From contig JAEVZU010000179.1 in the NCBI GenBank assembly GCA_023392075.1, forward strand, positions 1 through 64,000: a stretch of 64,000 nt of DNA. The letters run 5' to 3'. The first letter of the stretch is position 1; every line of letters begins with the position of its first letter. The DNA comes from Bacillota bacterium (GTDB lineage Bacteria; Bacillota; Clostridia; Acetivibrionales; DSM-1351). Of the stretch, positions 24,798 to 33,210 are shown one piece after another. The notes under the pieces were generated by a model. That model did no database searches and had not been told where the DNA came from. It was given only the letters and a program-made list of their open reading frames with translations. The translations under genes were made by a program, and so were the position numbers.

Positions 24798-24838
24798 AAA
24801 CTTTATTTAAAAATTTAGCACTATTTTAAATAAAGTTT
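24798..24838. repeat. 15-bp perfect inverted repeat at a deletion junction
   Basis: AAACTTTATTTAAAA (24798-24812) and TTTTAAATAAAGTTT (24824-24838) are perfect complements around an 11-nt loop. It abuts the broken end of the alcohol dehydrogenase tail, so it may mark an old insertion or deletion point. Confidence 0.5.
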
Positions 24839-24877
24839 AAATAAACATTCATTAACATTAAATAAATCATTTATAAT

Positions 24878-25102
24878 AACGATGAACAATTAGTATTTGG
24901 CAAAAGCCATTATAAACCAATAAGCATAATCGATTTGGTCTATGGTGCTGGTCACGGTTGTGAAAACCTTATCTGATATAGAAAATTAATTATATTGGGA
25001 ATAGACAGTTGCAAAGAAGCCATAGAATTATACGATTACGTGGTATCACGCGGAGTGCTTGAGCATATCCCGGATGGTTTAAAATTAGGAATTAATAAAT
25101 AA
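24878..25102 (+). pseudogene. Degenerate reading frame of unknown origin
   Basis: One plus-strand frame reads protein-like on both sides of an in-frame TGA: HYKPISIIDLVYGAGHGCEN before it and IDSCKEAIELYDYVVSRGVL after it, ending in TAA at 25100-25102. No start codon with a ribosome binding site is evident. I do not recognise the family. Together with the alcohol dehydrogenase tail it indicates that 24600-25110 is a decaying region. Confidence 0.35.
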
Positions 25103-25130
25103 TAATGAGTCACATCCTGATAAATAAAGC

Positions 25131-25159
25131 GTGACATTTTTTAAACAATTTAATATAAT
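25131..25159 (+). promoter_or_regulatory. Promoter of the nitroreductase gene
   Basis: GTGACA (25131-25136), a 17-bp spacer and a perfect TATAAT (25154-25159) lie 34 bp before the nitroreductase ATG. Confidence 0.7.
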
Positions 25160-25192
25160 GTTTGAAAAATAGAAATCGGGGAGGATTAAAAC

Positions 25193-25714
25193 ATGCTATC
25201 AGAGATTTTAAAATCCAGAAGAAGCATTAGAAAGTTTCAAAACAGGGAAATTGAAAAGGAGAAAATAGATATAATCCTTAAAAGTGCTCTGCTTTCCCCA
25301 TCATCACGAGCCATAAGGCCTTGGGAGTTTATTGCCGTCACCGATTCGGATTTGCTTCACCAACTCTCCCTGTGCAGAGAGCCCGGTCCAAAGTTTTTGG
25401 CAGGTGCTCCTCTGGCAATTGTCGTAATAGCGGATAAGGATTCAAGTGATGTATGGATTGAGGATAGTTCCATAGCATCAACTATCATTCAATTGACCGT
25501 ACAGGATTTAGGTCTGGGGTCATGTTGGATTCAGGTAAGAGAAAGATTTCATACGGAGCAGGAAAGAGCCGAGGAATATATTCAAAAAGTGCTGGGGATA
25601 CCTGAGCAGTATAGTGTTGAATGCATTATTGCCATTGGCTATCCTGCGGAGGAAAAAAAGCCCTATGAAGAAGAGAACCTGCTATATCAAAAGCTCCATT
25701 TTAATAAATTTTAA
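25193..25714 (+). CDS. Nitroreductase-family flavoprotein
   Basis: A 173-residue FMN-dependent oxidoreductase. The N-terminal LKSRRSIRKFQ (FMN phosphate contacts), SPSSRAIRPWEFIAVTD and C-terminal half LGLGSCWIQVRERF with IIAIGYPAEEKKPY are standard for the family. There is no ferredoxin extension. Members reduce nitroaromatics, quinones or flavins with NAD(P)H; the physiological substrate is unknown. GGGGAGG precedes the ATG and a good promoter lies upstream. Transcribed alone. Confidence 0.92.
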   Translation: MLSEILKSRRSIRKFQNREIEKEKIDIILKSALLSPSSRAIRPWEFIAVTDSDLLHQLSLCREPGPKFLAGAPLAIVVIADKDSSDVWIEDSSIASTIIQLTVQDLGLGSCWIQVRERFHTEQERAEEYIQKVLGIPEQYSVECIIAIGYPAEEKKPYEEENLLYQKLHFNKF

Positions 25715-25777
25715 ATGAAATATCTCATGAGCATCCTCTATTTACACAACCCACCTAAATCATTAAAATTTATCAGG

Positions 25778-26674
25778 TCAAAATTCAAAATAGTGCTGCA
25801 GACTGATATCCTGGATAAGTCCAGGTCCTGTCGGCTGCCACGCCAGTTGATCTCTTGTACGCTGACTCGAAGCCGGTATATCCATCGCCGCAAAATGAGC
25901 AAACCACCCAAAATGGCCGGCAGCCTCCTCTGGAGTTATGCTGACAACCGGTATGTTTAGCCTGAGGCCAATTGCATCGGCAATTTCCCTGAAAGGAATT
26001 CCTTCTTCGGCAACTGCATGGTACCGGCCGCCTGCTGCACTCTTCTCAAGTACAAGCCTGTATAGCCGGGCTACATCCAGCCGATGCACTGCAGTCCAGC
26101 AATTATTACATTCAGCTATATAAGCTGAAACGCCCTTTTCTTTTGCTATCCTTATCAATGTTGGAATAAAATTATGATCACCTTTGCCATGAACTGTCGG
26201 AGCCAGACGCACCACTGATACCCGCGCTCCACTCTTCCCGGCTAAATCAGCAGCCTCTTCAGATGCTGCACGAAAATGCGCCGTTGGTCCTAAAACGGGT
26301 ACAGTCTCTTCAGTCGCAAGATGCCCCTGGGGAAGGATACCGATTGCAGAAGTGATAATCAAAGGGCGGTCTGAACCGGCAAGTTCAGAGCCGAGCGCTT
26401 CTATGACACGACGGTCTATTTCGCAGTTGTTCTTAAAATTTGAAAAATCGTGGTTAAAAGCGGTGTGGATTACACCGTCCGCAATAGCCGCTCCATTGCG
26501 CAGGCTTTCGAGATCTTCAAGATTACCTCGATGGATTTGCGCTCCAGCGGTAATGAGAGACTTTGCTGCCGTTTCTGAACGTGCAAGCCCAATCACTTCA
26601 TGTCCGGTACTTATTAATTCCTTTACAACGGCTGAACCAACAAATCCTGAAGCACCAGTTACAAATATACGCAT
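25778..26674 (-). CDS. NAD-dependent epimerase/dehydratase-type SDR protein
   Basis: A 298-residue extended-SDR protein. The Rossmann motif TGASGFVGSAV is at the start and acidic or basic specificity residues follow in GLARSETAA. The central part has ITSAIGILP and GARVSVVRLAPTVHG; the usual catalytic YxxxK is not clear, so the protein may belong to the atypical group with altered catalysis. AGAGGGA lies before the ATG. It follows a classical SDR gene by 137 bp on the same strand and converges on the nitroreductase gene. Probable role: NAD(P)H-dependent reduction of a small metabolite (inference). Confidence 0.85.
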   Translation of the reverse strand: MRIFVTGASGFVGSAVVKELISTGHEVIGLARSETAAKSLITAGAQIHRGNLEDLESLRNGAAIADGVIHTAFNHDFSNFKNNCEIDRRVIEALGSELAGSDRPLIITSAIGILPQGHLATEETVPVLGPTAHFRAASEEAADLAGKSGARVSVVRLAPTVHGKGDHNFIPTLIRIAKEKGVSAYIAECNNCWTAVHRLDVARLYRLVLEKSAAGGRYHAVAEEGIPFREIADAIGLRLNIPVVSITPEEAAGHFGWFAHFAAMDIPASSQRTRDQLAWQPTGPGLIQDISLQHYFEF

Positions 26675-26811
26675 AATAATCCCTCTTTTCTTTGACTACT
26701 TTAAAATCCCTTGTTTTTTCTGACAAACTGTAGATAATGCAAAATATTAAGTATTGACCGCTGCAATTGCCCAATGAATGTTGACAGAGTCCCCGGTTGC
26801 TTAACTATTCA

Positions 26812-27564
26812 TTATCTGTTATGGCTCAAAAACCTTTTCTCGTACTCATCATTTCTTTCAGCCCAACGGTCTTTTATGACACGCTCTACAAGAATCTCTC
26901 CCTGTAACGCTGCCTGCCCGCTGAGTATTTGAGTCACTTCAGAAATAAAATCAGTCAATGGCATTGCATATGGGTCTGTTGCCTGGTTCGGGCCGGTAAG
27001 CTCTGTTTGAACATACGGCGGAGCAAGTTCAAGTACCTTTACTTTTGTTTCCCTGAGTTGGAAGCGAAGCGATTGCAGCCAGGAATGTAGAAAAGCTTTG
27101 CTGGCACAGTATGTGGGATAGGCAGCAAACGGTACAAATGCCAATGCGGAAGTTGTAGTTATAATGGTCGATTCCGCCTGTTGTTTGAGGATTGGGAGCA
27201 ATGCAGTTGTAAGTTGAATCACACTGAAAATATTAGTCTCAATAATTGAACGTGTAATCGGGAGATCAACCCTATCCGATGTAAGGTCTTCTCGTCTTGA
27301 GATTCCGGCATTGTTAAATAGGATGTTAAGATCAGGATACTGCTCGCGTATATTTTTCGCAAAAATATCCACTGCGTCGGGATCACTTAAATCCAGTTGT
27401 ATCCCCTTCAAACCCGAATTAGCAGCTGCTATCTCATCAAGCAGTTCCTGACGGCGGCCCGCTATAATAACCTTATTTCCCTGCTGATGAAAAAATTCGG
27501 CTAGCGCACGGCCAATACCACTGGTACCGCCGGTAATCAGAATGGTGTTTTTGGTTATATTCAT
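26812..27564 (-). CDS. Classical short-chain dehydrogenase/reductase (DltE-like)
   Basis: A 250-residue SDR oxidoreductase. It has the cofactor motif ITGGTSGIGRALAEFF, NNAGISR, the catalytic Ser region TTTSALAFVPFAAYPTYCASKAF with the Tyr-x-x-x-Lys pair, and the downstream ELAPPYVQTEL. These regions match the DltE-like SDR group. GGAGGAAAAATT lies before the ATG. Upstream on the same strand is an AraC regulator, but a terminator separates them, so this gene has its own promoter in 27565-27750. Substrate unknown. Confidence 0.9.
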   Translation of the reverse strand: MNITKNTILITGGTSGIGRALAEFFHQQGNKVIIAGRRQELLDEIAAANSGLKGIQLDLSDPDAVDIFAKNIREQYPDLNILFNNAGISRREDLTSDRVDLPITRSIIETNIFSVIQLTTALLPILKQQAESTIITTTSALAFVPFAAYPTYCASKAFLHSWLQSLRFQLRETKVKVLELAPPYVQTELTGPNQATDPYAMPLTDFISEVTQILSGQAALQGEILVERVIKDRWAERNDEYEKRFLSHNR

Positions 27565-27754
27565 TAATTTTTCCTCCTTGAGTTATCTTATGATTGTATT
27601 ATCCTGCCAGTAATGTTAGTGATTTTGAATTTAACTAACAATTTATAGATATAGATTACTATGAGTACCATAACAAATTTATCATAGCTGATTTTCAGAC
27701 ACATGAATTATACAATCAAAATATAGCACAATCTTATCATATAGAATTAAAGAT

Positions 27755-27783
27755 GAAAAAAACCACCGACACGGCCGGAGGTT
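27755..27783 (-). terminator. Terminator of the AraC gene
   Basis: AACCaCCG (27761-27768) pairs with CGGaGGTT (27776-27783), and on the minus strand it is followed by a run of T. It lies 50 bp after the AraC stop. Confidence 0.65.
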
Positions 27784-27832
27784 ATAACAAAAAAACAATC
27801 TGGCAGTTTTCACTATCTGAAGACTCAATTTT

Positions 27833-28729
27833 CTATCTGCCTGCTGCTCTGATATATTTTTTTCTGAACTCGCTGGGAGTAACGCTAAGACATTTCTTAA
27901 AGAAACGGCTAAAATAGTTGCCGTCATTAAAACCTGTATCCATTGCAATTTCCATAATTGTTTTGTCGGTTTTCAGCAAGAGCTGAGCAGCTTTCCGGAC
28001 ACGCATCTGATTCAAAAAATCCATTGGTGAAAAGCCTGATACTGCTTTAAAAACTCTCGAAAAATGGATAGTGCTCAAATGTGTAACTTCCGAAAGTTCT
28101 TCCAGTGTTATTTTCTCAGCCATATTGGTTTCCATATAGGTAATTGCCGGCTTGATTTGATTTAATCTCCTATACTGCATTTCCAATTCTGATTGATTTT
28201 GTACTGTTTTTGTATATCTGCGCAAAAGTGTGGTCAAAATCTGAAAGCTTAACCCCCTGATTGCAAGTTCATATCCCTCTTCCTTTTTCTCGAACTCACT
28301 AATAATATTATTCATGTTTCCAAGAAGAATATCATCATTTGAAATCTTGTTTTCAAAAACTACATAATTTTTCAAAAGGAGTTCCGTATACATTGATTGC
28401 TGTAAATCAGGCTGGTTCCCCAACAGCAGCAAAATATCAATTTTCAATAAAAAATACTCCAAAATTGATTCCAGATTTTCACCGGAATGCATTTCATTGG
28501 GGTTCACAATCGCTATTGTATCCTGCCCGGCTATGATTTTTTGTTTTCCGCACTGCAGTGCAAGTTTCCCTTTCTTAATGTACATCAATACCAGTTGTTC
28601 ATGCCAGTGCGGCGGAAAGATGCTCCCATCTTCCTGAACATAACAATGCTCCATATGGATAGAGACTAATTTCTCATTTTCGGCAATATATCCATGCATA
28701 TTCTCATCAATTTTTAAATTCTTCCCCAT
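27833..28729 (-). CDS. AraC-family transcriptional regulator with cupin sensor
   Basis: A 298-residue regulator. The N-terminal cupin domain includes FPPHWHEQLVLMYIKKG and IVNPNEMHSG. The C-terminal double HTH spans about 195-290: ITLEELSEVTHLSTIHFSRV (first helix-turn-helix) and DTGFNDGNYFSRFFKKCLSV (second), closing with TPSEFRKKY. A GAGGAG lies just before the ATG. It sits between a MarR gene and two SDR genes on the same strand and may control the SDR pair or distant sugar genes; nothing local fixes its target. Confidence 0.9.
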   Translation of the reverse strand: MGKNLKIDENMHGYIAENEKLVSIHMEHCYVQEDGSIFPPHWHEQLVLMYIKKGKLALQCGKQKIIAGQDTIAIVNPNEMHSGENLESILEYFLLKIDILLLLGNQPDLQQSMYTELLLKNYVVFENKISNDDILLGNMNNIISEFEKKEEGYELAIRGLSFQILTTLLRRYTKTVQNQSELEMQYRRLNQIKPAITYMETNMAEKITLEELSEVTHLSTIHFSRVFKAVSGFSPMDFLNQMRVRKAAQLLLKTDKTIMEIAMDTGFNDGNYFSRFFKKCLSVTPSEFRKKYIRAAGR

Positions 28730-28799
28730 TCCCGGCTCCTCTATCGAAAATAGAACTTTAAGCGAAATTCCTCATAAAACTGTTAAAAACGTGATTAAC

Positions 28800-29243
28800 C
28801 TATTCAAATTTACGAAGCTCGGACAAAATGGCAAGCAGTGTCTTGTATTGTTCCGTTCCTACAGCTTCCTGCAGCTTCAGCTGAGCCTCCTTCCAGAGAG
28901 GTTTTGCAGCGGCAAACTTCTCCTTTCCGGCAGTACTTACAGTTATACGTTTTTTACGCAAATCGCCGTTTTCTGTTTCTACATTCACATATCCCTTTTT
29001 ACGCAGAATTTCAACATTGCGTGTGACAGTGGTCTGATCCATCAGGGCATAATCGGCAAGTTCATTCACGGAAATGCCATCTTCCTTTGAGAAAATGTTA
29101 TTGAGAAGTGCAAACTGCGTGGATTTTAAGCCGGTTGTGTGAAATGCCTTATCATAATACTGCGTAATCACCCTGGTAGTCATTCGCAGGTTGCGGCAGG
29201 CACAGTCGGCGAGACGCGGATCGTTATCATTTAATTCGTGCAT
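28800..29243 (-). CDS. MarR-family transcriptional regulator
   Basis: A 147-residue winged-helix regulator. It starts with a Cys-containing segment (LADCACRNLRM) typical of the MarR subgroup seen with redox functions. The DNA-binding region is ISVNELADYALMDQTTVTRN followed by the wing KKGYVNVETENGDLRKKRITV. GGAGGGA precedes the ATG. The site ATGCATATACATATATG 38 bp upstream recurs twice before the QueG-like gene, so this protein probably controls itself and that gene. The paired cysteines at the N terminus could be redox sensors (inference). Confidence 0.9.
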   Translation of the reverse strand: MHELNDNDPRLADCACRNLRMTTRVITQYYDKAFHTTGLKSTQFALLNNIFSKEDGISVNELADYALMDQTTVTRNVEILRKKGYVNVETENGDLRKKRITVSTAGKEKFAAAKPLWKEAQLKLQEAVGTEQYKTLLAILSELRKFE

Positions 29244-29280
29244 ATCTTATCCCTCCATTGTATATGAATACGTATAACAC

Positions 29281-29297
29281 ATGCATATACATATATG
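29281..29297. promoter_or_regulatory. Candidate MarR operator (autoregulatory copy)
   Basis: ATGCATATACATATATG lies just upstream of the MarR gene. The core ATGCATATACAT(A/G)TA recurs at 30606-30620 and 30666-30680 before the QueG-like gene. Confidence 0.6.
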
Positions 29298-29368
29298 AAA
29301 ATAACACTTTGGAATGATCTTGTCAATAAATGGATGGCTTTGCTGAGATATATCCGGTTTTACTTTTT

Positions 29369-30406
29369 TCACTCTGCATTCAGCCTTCGCTTCCGGCAGA
29401 TAAAATCAGCCATCTCCCTTACTTTTTCATGGCTGCTGCCGCAGGCTTCCAGAATGGCGGACCGATAGCGGTCCTCATATTGGTTATCCATGTAGTTCAG
29501 CGAGTTTACCTGCCACTTCCAGAGTTCGTCCGGTGTGAGATAGAAGAACTTGGGCTGAATCTTTTCCTTGTAAAATTGCTCGTCCATCTTCAGGATTTGT
29601 TCTGCGTCAAGAGCATCAGTAAGCCCGGACAGACCAGGAAATTCCTCATGGCCGATCCATTTGCCCCGGTTCATCGGGCAGACCTCCTGACAGACATCGC
29701 AGCCGTAAATCCATCCGCCGGTTTGTGCGGCCATTGGCTCTTTCGGAAGGTCTTTTCCGCCAAAGGTCGTCAGAAAAGAAACGCACTTGAGCGGATTAAT
29801 GGTGTATTCTTCACACAGCGATGCGGTGGGGCAGGCTTTGATGCAACGATCACACCTCTTTGGACAGGGGCGGAGATCTGGTGTTCCAATCAGCTCCATT
29901 TCACGGTCTGTTAAAAAAGCTTCTATGTCAATCCACGAACCGGATTCTGTATAAAAGAAGTTGTTGCGGCGGATAATTCCAAGCCCCGCCTCCATCGCCG
30001 CCCACCGCAGGCCGACCACACCAAATTTCCGGTTGGTAGCTGTTTTCAGTCCAAGTTCCTGCATAAAGTTTTCAATTGCAAGGCTGTTTTGGAATTCTTT
30101 TGTGTTCGCGTCAATACGGGTATCAAACAAATATTTTTTTGCAACGTGGCCGTTGACGGCTTGAGGCAACTTGTATCTGGAATACGGCACAGTCAATACC
30201 ACTACGGATTTTGCCCATGGATATTCCTTTTGGAATTGAACAAGGCGTTGCTGCCCTTTATAAAAGGCACTGGATTCCGGTATCTTGTGTACCCGCTCAT
30301 TCAGTTTTTCCTCATAGCCGCCCAGCAATCCAACGGATATAATGCCGCATTTCTCATAGCCCAGTTCAAGAGCCTTTTGATTTATGAGTTTTACAATTGG
30401 ATCCAT
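29369..30406 (-). CDS. QueG-like (epoxyqueuosine reductase-related) double 4Fe-4S protein
   Basis: A 345-residue iron-sulfur protein. The N-terminal two thirds match the DUF1730/QueG cobalamin-binding fold (FGVVGLRWAAMEAGLGIIRRN). The C-terminal ferredoxin part has CDRCIKACPTASL, NPLKCVSFLT and GCDVCQEVCPMN, giving ligands for two 4Fe-4S clusters. True QueG reduces epoxyqueuosine in tRNA modification. This copy is probably a paralogue: it is longer at the N terminus, reads CPKRC before the first cluster, and appears to be under a MarR repressor through three repeated operator sites, which is unusual for a housekeeping tRNA enzyme. Related cobalamin iron-sulfur proteins include reductive dehalogenases. 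AGGGTAG precedes the ATG. Confidence 0.82.
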   Translation of the reverse strand: MDPIVKLINQKALELGYEKCGIISVGLLGGYEEKLNERVHKIPESSAFYKGQQRLVQFQKEYPWAKSVVVLTVPYSRYKLPQAVNGHVAKKYLFDTRIDANTKEFQNSLAIENFMQELGLKTATNRKFGVVGLRWAAMEAGLGIIRRNNFFYTESGSWIDIEAFLTDREMELIGTPDLRPCPKRCDRCIKACPTASLCEEYTINPLKCVSFLTTFGGKDLPKEPMAAQTGGWIYGCDVCQEVCPMNRGKWIGHEEFPGLSGLTDALDAEQILKMDEQFYKEKIQPKFFYLTPDELWKWQVNSLNYMDNQYEDRYRSAILEACGSSHEKVREMADFICRKRRLNAE

Positions 30407-30431
30407 AATTTATCACTACCCTTCCATAAAA

Positions 30432-30560
30432 TCACGCTTCTCTAAAAGCGCAGTGGTGGTTTCTGAAGATGGAATCCAGGCTGCAGGAAATACATTTTGC
30501 CGGTCCCATATCACAGGTTTCCACCTGGCGAATAACCCCTGTTTCCCGGATCAGAGACAA
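30432..30560 (-). CDS. Possible small Cys-rich ORF upstream of the QueG-like gene
   Basis: A 46-codon open stretch includes VETCDMGPAKCISCSLDSIF and HHCAFREA, with four Cys and two His that could bind metal. The only plausible in-frame start is a TTG at 30560. The good AGGGAGG nearby instead serves an ATG (30571) in another frame that stops after six codons, so the gene may be frameshifted. It lies between the operator sites and the QueG-like gene. Treat as tentative. Confidence 0.25.
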   Translation of the reverse strand: MSLIRETGVIRQVETCDMGPAKCISCSLDSIFRNHHCAFREA

Positions 30561-30604
30561 AATAATTTCATCCTAAATCCTCCCTGAAGAACCGTATTAA
30601 TAAA

Positions 30605-30690
30605 TATGCATATACATGTATTGGTTCATATTAAATACATATTTTTATTCCCTCTCAGATAATATATGCATATACATATATTATGCATAT
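30605..30690. promoter_or_regulatory. Two MarR-type operator copies before the QueG-like gene
   Basis: TATGCATATACATGTA (30605-30620) and TATGCATATACATATA (30665-30680) differ by one base and match the site at 29281-29297. The second is part of a larger inverted repeat, TGCATA...TATGCA (30667-30687). They lie 200-260 bp before the QueG-like start. Confidence 0.6.
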
Positions 30691-30722
30691 GGTATAAATT
30701 TGTCAAGCAAAACAGTATCCAT

Positions 30723-30821
30723 AGTCATAGAATCCGCCTGTATATTCATGAAAGACTGGCATGCAGCCATGCAGGCATGGAAGAAGCTTTAAGCATATTG
30801 GACAATATACTTGAATTATAA
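30723..30821 (+). pseudogene. Possible C-terminal gene fragment
   Basis: The plus strand reads RLYIHERLACSHAGMEEALS and then ILDNILEL before TAA (30819-30821), and a strong hairpin terminator follows at 30869. It looks like the tail of a lost helical protein. No start or promoter is visible and the family is not recognised. Confidence 0.3.
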
Positions 30822-30868
30822 TTCCGATTTAAACCGTATATCGTTCTCTGAATAGCTGTTATTGCATA

Positions 30869-30904
30869 AAAAACCTCTACTAAAAAATTTCAATAGAGGT
30901 TTTT
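30869..30904. terminator. Bidirectional terminator
   Basis: AAAAACCTCTA (30869-30879) and TAGAGGTTTTT (30894-30904) are perfect complements with A/T runs outside. It can end the glycosyltransferase transcript from the minus strand, 46 bp after its stop. Confidence 0.85.
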
Positions 30905-30949
30905 AAACTTCTTAGACGGCAGGATGTGACCATATAGATATTAACAGAT

Positions 30950-31849
30950 TTAGTTTGAATATTTAGCATAGAAATCAAAATTTTCCTGTGCCCACCCGTA
31001 CTCGTATTTATGATTTTTTAAAGATTCAGGATCATGAATGGACGCGCAGTATGCTGTCCTTTTTCCCATTTCAATATCATTAAAAAACATATAATATTTC
31101 CAAACATTTTTTAATACAAATTCTTTATTTTTATGCCTGGCAGCAAGAATATTGAAGCAGGCACCATTACCTTTATCAAGTGTACAAAGATTTTGACCTT
31201 CACACTTGCTGCAAAGCAAACGTTGATTCATATCAATCTCAATATCTTTCACCAAACCGGTTTTAAAAGAAGTATACCTGTTTATGCGGACTGATAATTC
31301 TCCGTCCCCTGCTCCGCATTCTTCACTCCAGTAACCTATCTTTTCAATTAATTCAGGTCTGAGACATTGGCAATGTCCCGGTATAAAATTCAAAGGCAAT
31401 CCCGGCATCTTATTAATAAATTGAAGATAGCCCACTCCATTCCTGTTGATGGGTATAGCCGGTGGCATAAACTTCAGATGTGGTTTTTTCCAGGGAATGC
31501 CTAAAAGACCGACTTCTGGGAAGGCATCAAATACTTTCATGAATCTTGAAATCCAATCCGGAGTGTGCAAATTGACATCACTATCTATTGTAATAAAATA
31601 TTGATCCGGTTTTCTTCTAGCCAGATTGTAATTTAATGCATAAATTGGTCCCTTGTTTTCCTGAAATCGGGTTATTGATTTAATACGGCTGTCTTTTAAG
31701 CCTTGGATGAAGTCCCAGGTATTGTCTTTGGAATTGCTGTCTATTATGTTAAGTTCAAAGTCATCTGTAGTTTTTAAAAGTGCATTCAGATTTCTTATTG
31801 TCAACCCCATCCTGTTAAATGTCACATAACTTACAAATGCAGGTACCAT
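30950..31849 (-). CDS. Family 2 glycosyltransferase with a cysteine cluster
   Basis: A 299-residue GT2 enzyme of the GT-A fold. The nucleotide-sugar site has VSYVTFNRMG, IIDSNSKDNTW and the DxD motif in FITIDSDVNLH; the C-terminal acceptor part has GAGDGELSVRINRY. ATG 31849 is preferred because AAAGGAG lies just upstream; the frame is open to 31924 without a better signal. After the catalytic domain the segment LLCSKCEGQNLCTLDKGNG holds a CxxCx5C set that could bind Zn. No membrane segments. Probably adds a sugar to a surface, spore-coat or peptide acceptor; the gene stands alone. Confidence 0.85.
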   Translation of the reverse strand: MVPAFVSYVTFNRMGLTIRNLNALLKTTDDFELNIIDSNSKDNTWDFIQGLKDSRIKSITRFQENKGPIYALNYNLARRKPDQYFITIDSDVNLHTPDWISRFMKVFDAFPEVGLLGIPWKKPHLKFMPPAIPINRNGVGYLQFINKMPGLPLNFIPGHCQCLRPELIEKIGYWSEECGAGDGELSVRINRYTSFKTGLVKDIEIDMNQRLLCSKCEGQNLCTLDKGNGACFNILAARHKNKEFVLKNVWKYYMFFNDIEMGKRTAYCASIHDPESLKNHKYEYGWAQENFDFYAKYSN

Positions 31850-32175
31850 ATTTTTTCTCCTTTTAACTAAAATATTTACCGGAACTTCCTTAAATAAATT
31901 ACTGTATGACATGGTCATGTCCAAAATATTTCATCTATAAAAATGCTTTGAATATAGTAATTATCTTTTCTTGTTATGAATTGGTTGACAAAATTCCTTA
32001 TATCCATATTATGATTTTTAATTCATATTGTTACAGAATATAGAATTCCTAAGAATATTCTGGAAATAATGCACTCTTTTTGTAAACATAAATATTAAGT
32101 AATTAAGCATCAATTATTTTCCAGGAGCCTTGTATTAAATTGTGCATATAGATCTGACAATAAAAAGAGACATTG

Positions 32176-33057
32176 TTACATAAATTCAATAAAACTTTTC
32201 TGATGTAAAAGCTTTTTTGTTACATCCCAAAGCTGGTTCTGCATTTTGATATCTCCGCCAGGATATATCGGTACAATGCTCTCACCGGTGCCAACGTTGA
32301 AATATCCTCCAGTTATCCCTTGATACTGGGGGTCTGCAGCCAAACGAACAATAATATCAGCACCCTTTTGTGGATCTCCTATATGCAGGAGCTTTAATAT
32401 TTTAGTAAGCACCGAAGAAAATCCCAACTCGCGTCCGAGTCCTGTAACATTAAACCCGGGATTAATCACATTTACTGCAACTCCTGTCCCCTCCAGCCGA
32501 CGTCCAAGTTCTCCCGTGAACATAATATTCAGAAGTTTCGTCTTTCCATAGATCAAAGAGGAGCCTCTGGCAGTAAATTCAGAAGTATCTGTCAAATCCT
32601 CCGGCAGTTTAAGCCCGCCATGATTGCGTGATGCTTCAGAGGCAACATTAACGATCCTTGCACTGTTTGATTTGGTCAGTGAACCTAACAAGGTATGTGT
32701 CAACAGCCATGGCGCAAGATAGTTTACTGCCATCATTTCAGGAAATCCCTCTTTGGTTGTCCGCTGTTCAAATCCATGCAGTCCTGCATTGTTTATTAAT
32801 ATGTCAATCTGAGGATTAGCAGCTTTTATTTCACTGCCGATTCTTCTCACATCCTCCATTAGTGACAGGTCACCGTAAAAAAAGTCCGCTTTTGCATTTT
32901 GCGCAAAAGCCTTTATCTTATTTTTTGTTGCTTCTGCACGTTCTTGGTTTCTGGCAGTTAACGCAAGCCGGGTCCCGCGTTTTGCCAATTCAATTGCCGC
33001 CAATTGGCCAAGACCGCTGGTAGCTCCAGTTATTACTGCAATCGGATGTGTTTCCAT
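32176..33057 (-). CDS. Short-chain dehydrogenase/reductase (retinol-dehydrogenase-like)
   Basis: A 293-residue SDR of the retinol-dehydrogenase/protochlorophyllide-reductase-like group. Motifs are VITGATSGLGQLAAIEL, NNAGLHGF, NVASEAS (catalytic Ser), SSLIYGKTKLLNI (Tyr-x-x-x-Lys) and NVINPGFNVTGLGREL. GGAGGA lies before the ATG. It diverges from a MarR gene across a 154-bp region with two palindromic sites, so it is the likely target of that regulator. Probable role: NADPH-dependent detoxification of carbonyl compounds (inference). Confidence 0.9.
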   Translation of the reverse strand: METHPIAVITGATSGLGQLAAIELAKRGTRLALTARNQERAEATKNKIKAFAQNAKADFFYGDLSLMEDVRRIGSEIKAANPQIDILINNAGLHGFEQRTTKEGFPEMMAVNYLAPWLLTHTLLGSLTKSNSARIVNVASEASRNHGGLKLPEDLTDTSEFTARGSSLIYGKTKLLNIMFTGELGRRLEGTGVAVNVINPGFNVTGLGRELGFSSVLTKILKLLHIGDPQKGADIIVRLAADPQYQGITGGYFNVGTGESIVPIYPGGDIKMQNQLWDVTKKLLHQKSFIEFM

Positions 33058-33142
33058 ATAAATCCTCCTTGGATTATAAGATCAATTTTATAGATTTCAT
33101 TACTAACTTTATGTTTCACTTGACGTCTGGCAAAACATAAAA

Positions 33143-33191
33143 TATACTTGACATATATCAAGTATATAAATCTATTTGATATATGTCAAGT
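33143..33191. promoter_or_regulatory. Twin palindromic operators between SDR and MarR genes
   Basis: Site 1, 33143-33166, is a perfect palindrome with arms TATACTTGA and TCAAGTATA around CATATA. Site 2, TTGATATATGTCAAGT (33176-33191), is the exact inverted complement of ACTTGACATATATCAA (33146-33161). TTGA-N6-TCAA spacing fits MarR-type dimers. The sites lie 20-60 bp before the MarR start and 86-134 bp before the divergent SDR start. Confidence 0.75.
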
Positions 33192-33210
33192 ATATTGAAA
33201 GGTGAAAACT

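Noticed and set aside
31984..32011. Promoter-like TTGACA and TATTAT on the plus strand
   Set aside because: No plus-strand gene follows; the downstream gene is on the minus strand. Likely chance in AT-rich DNA.
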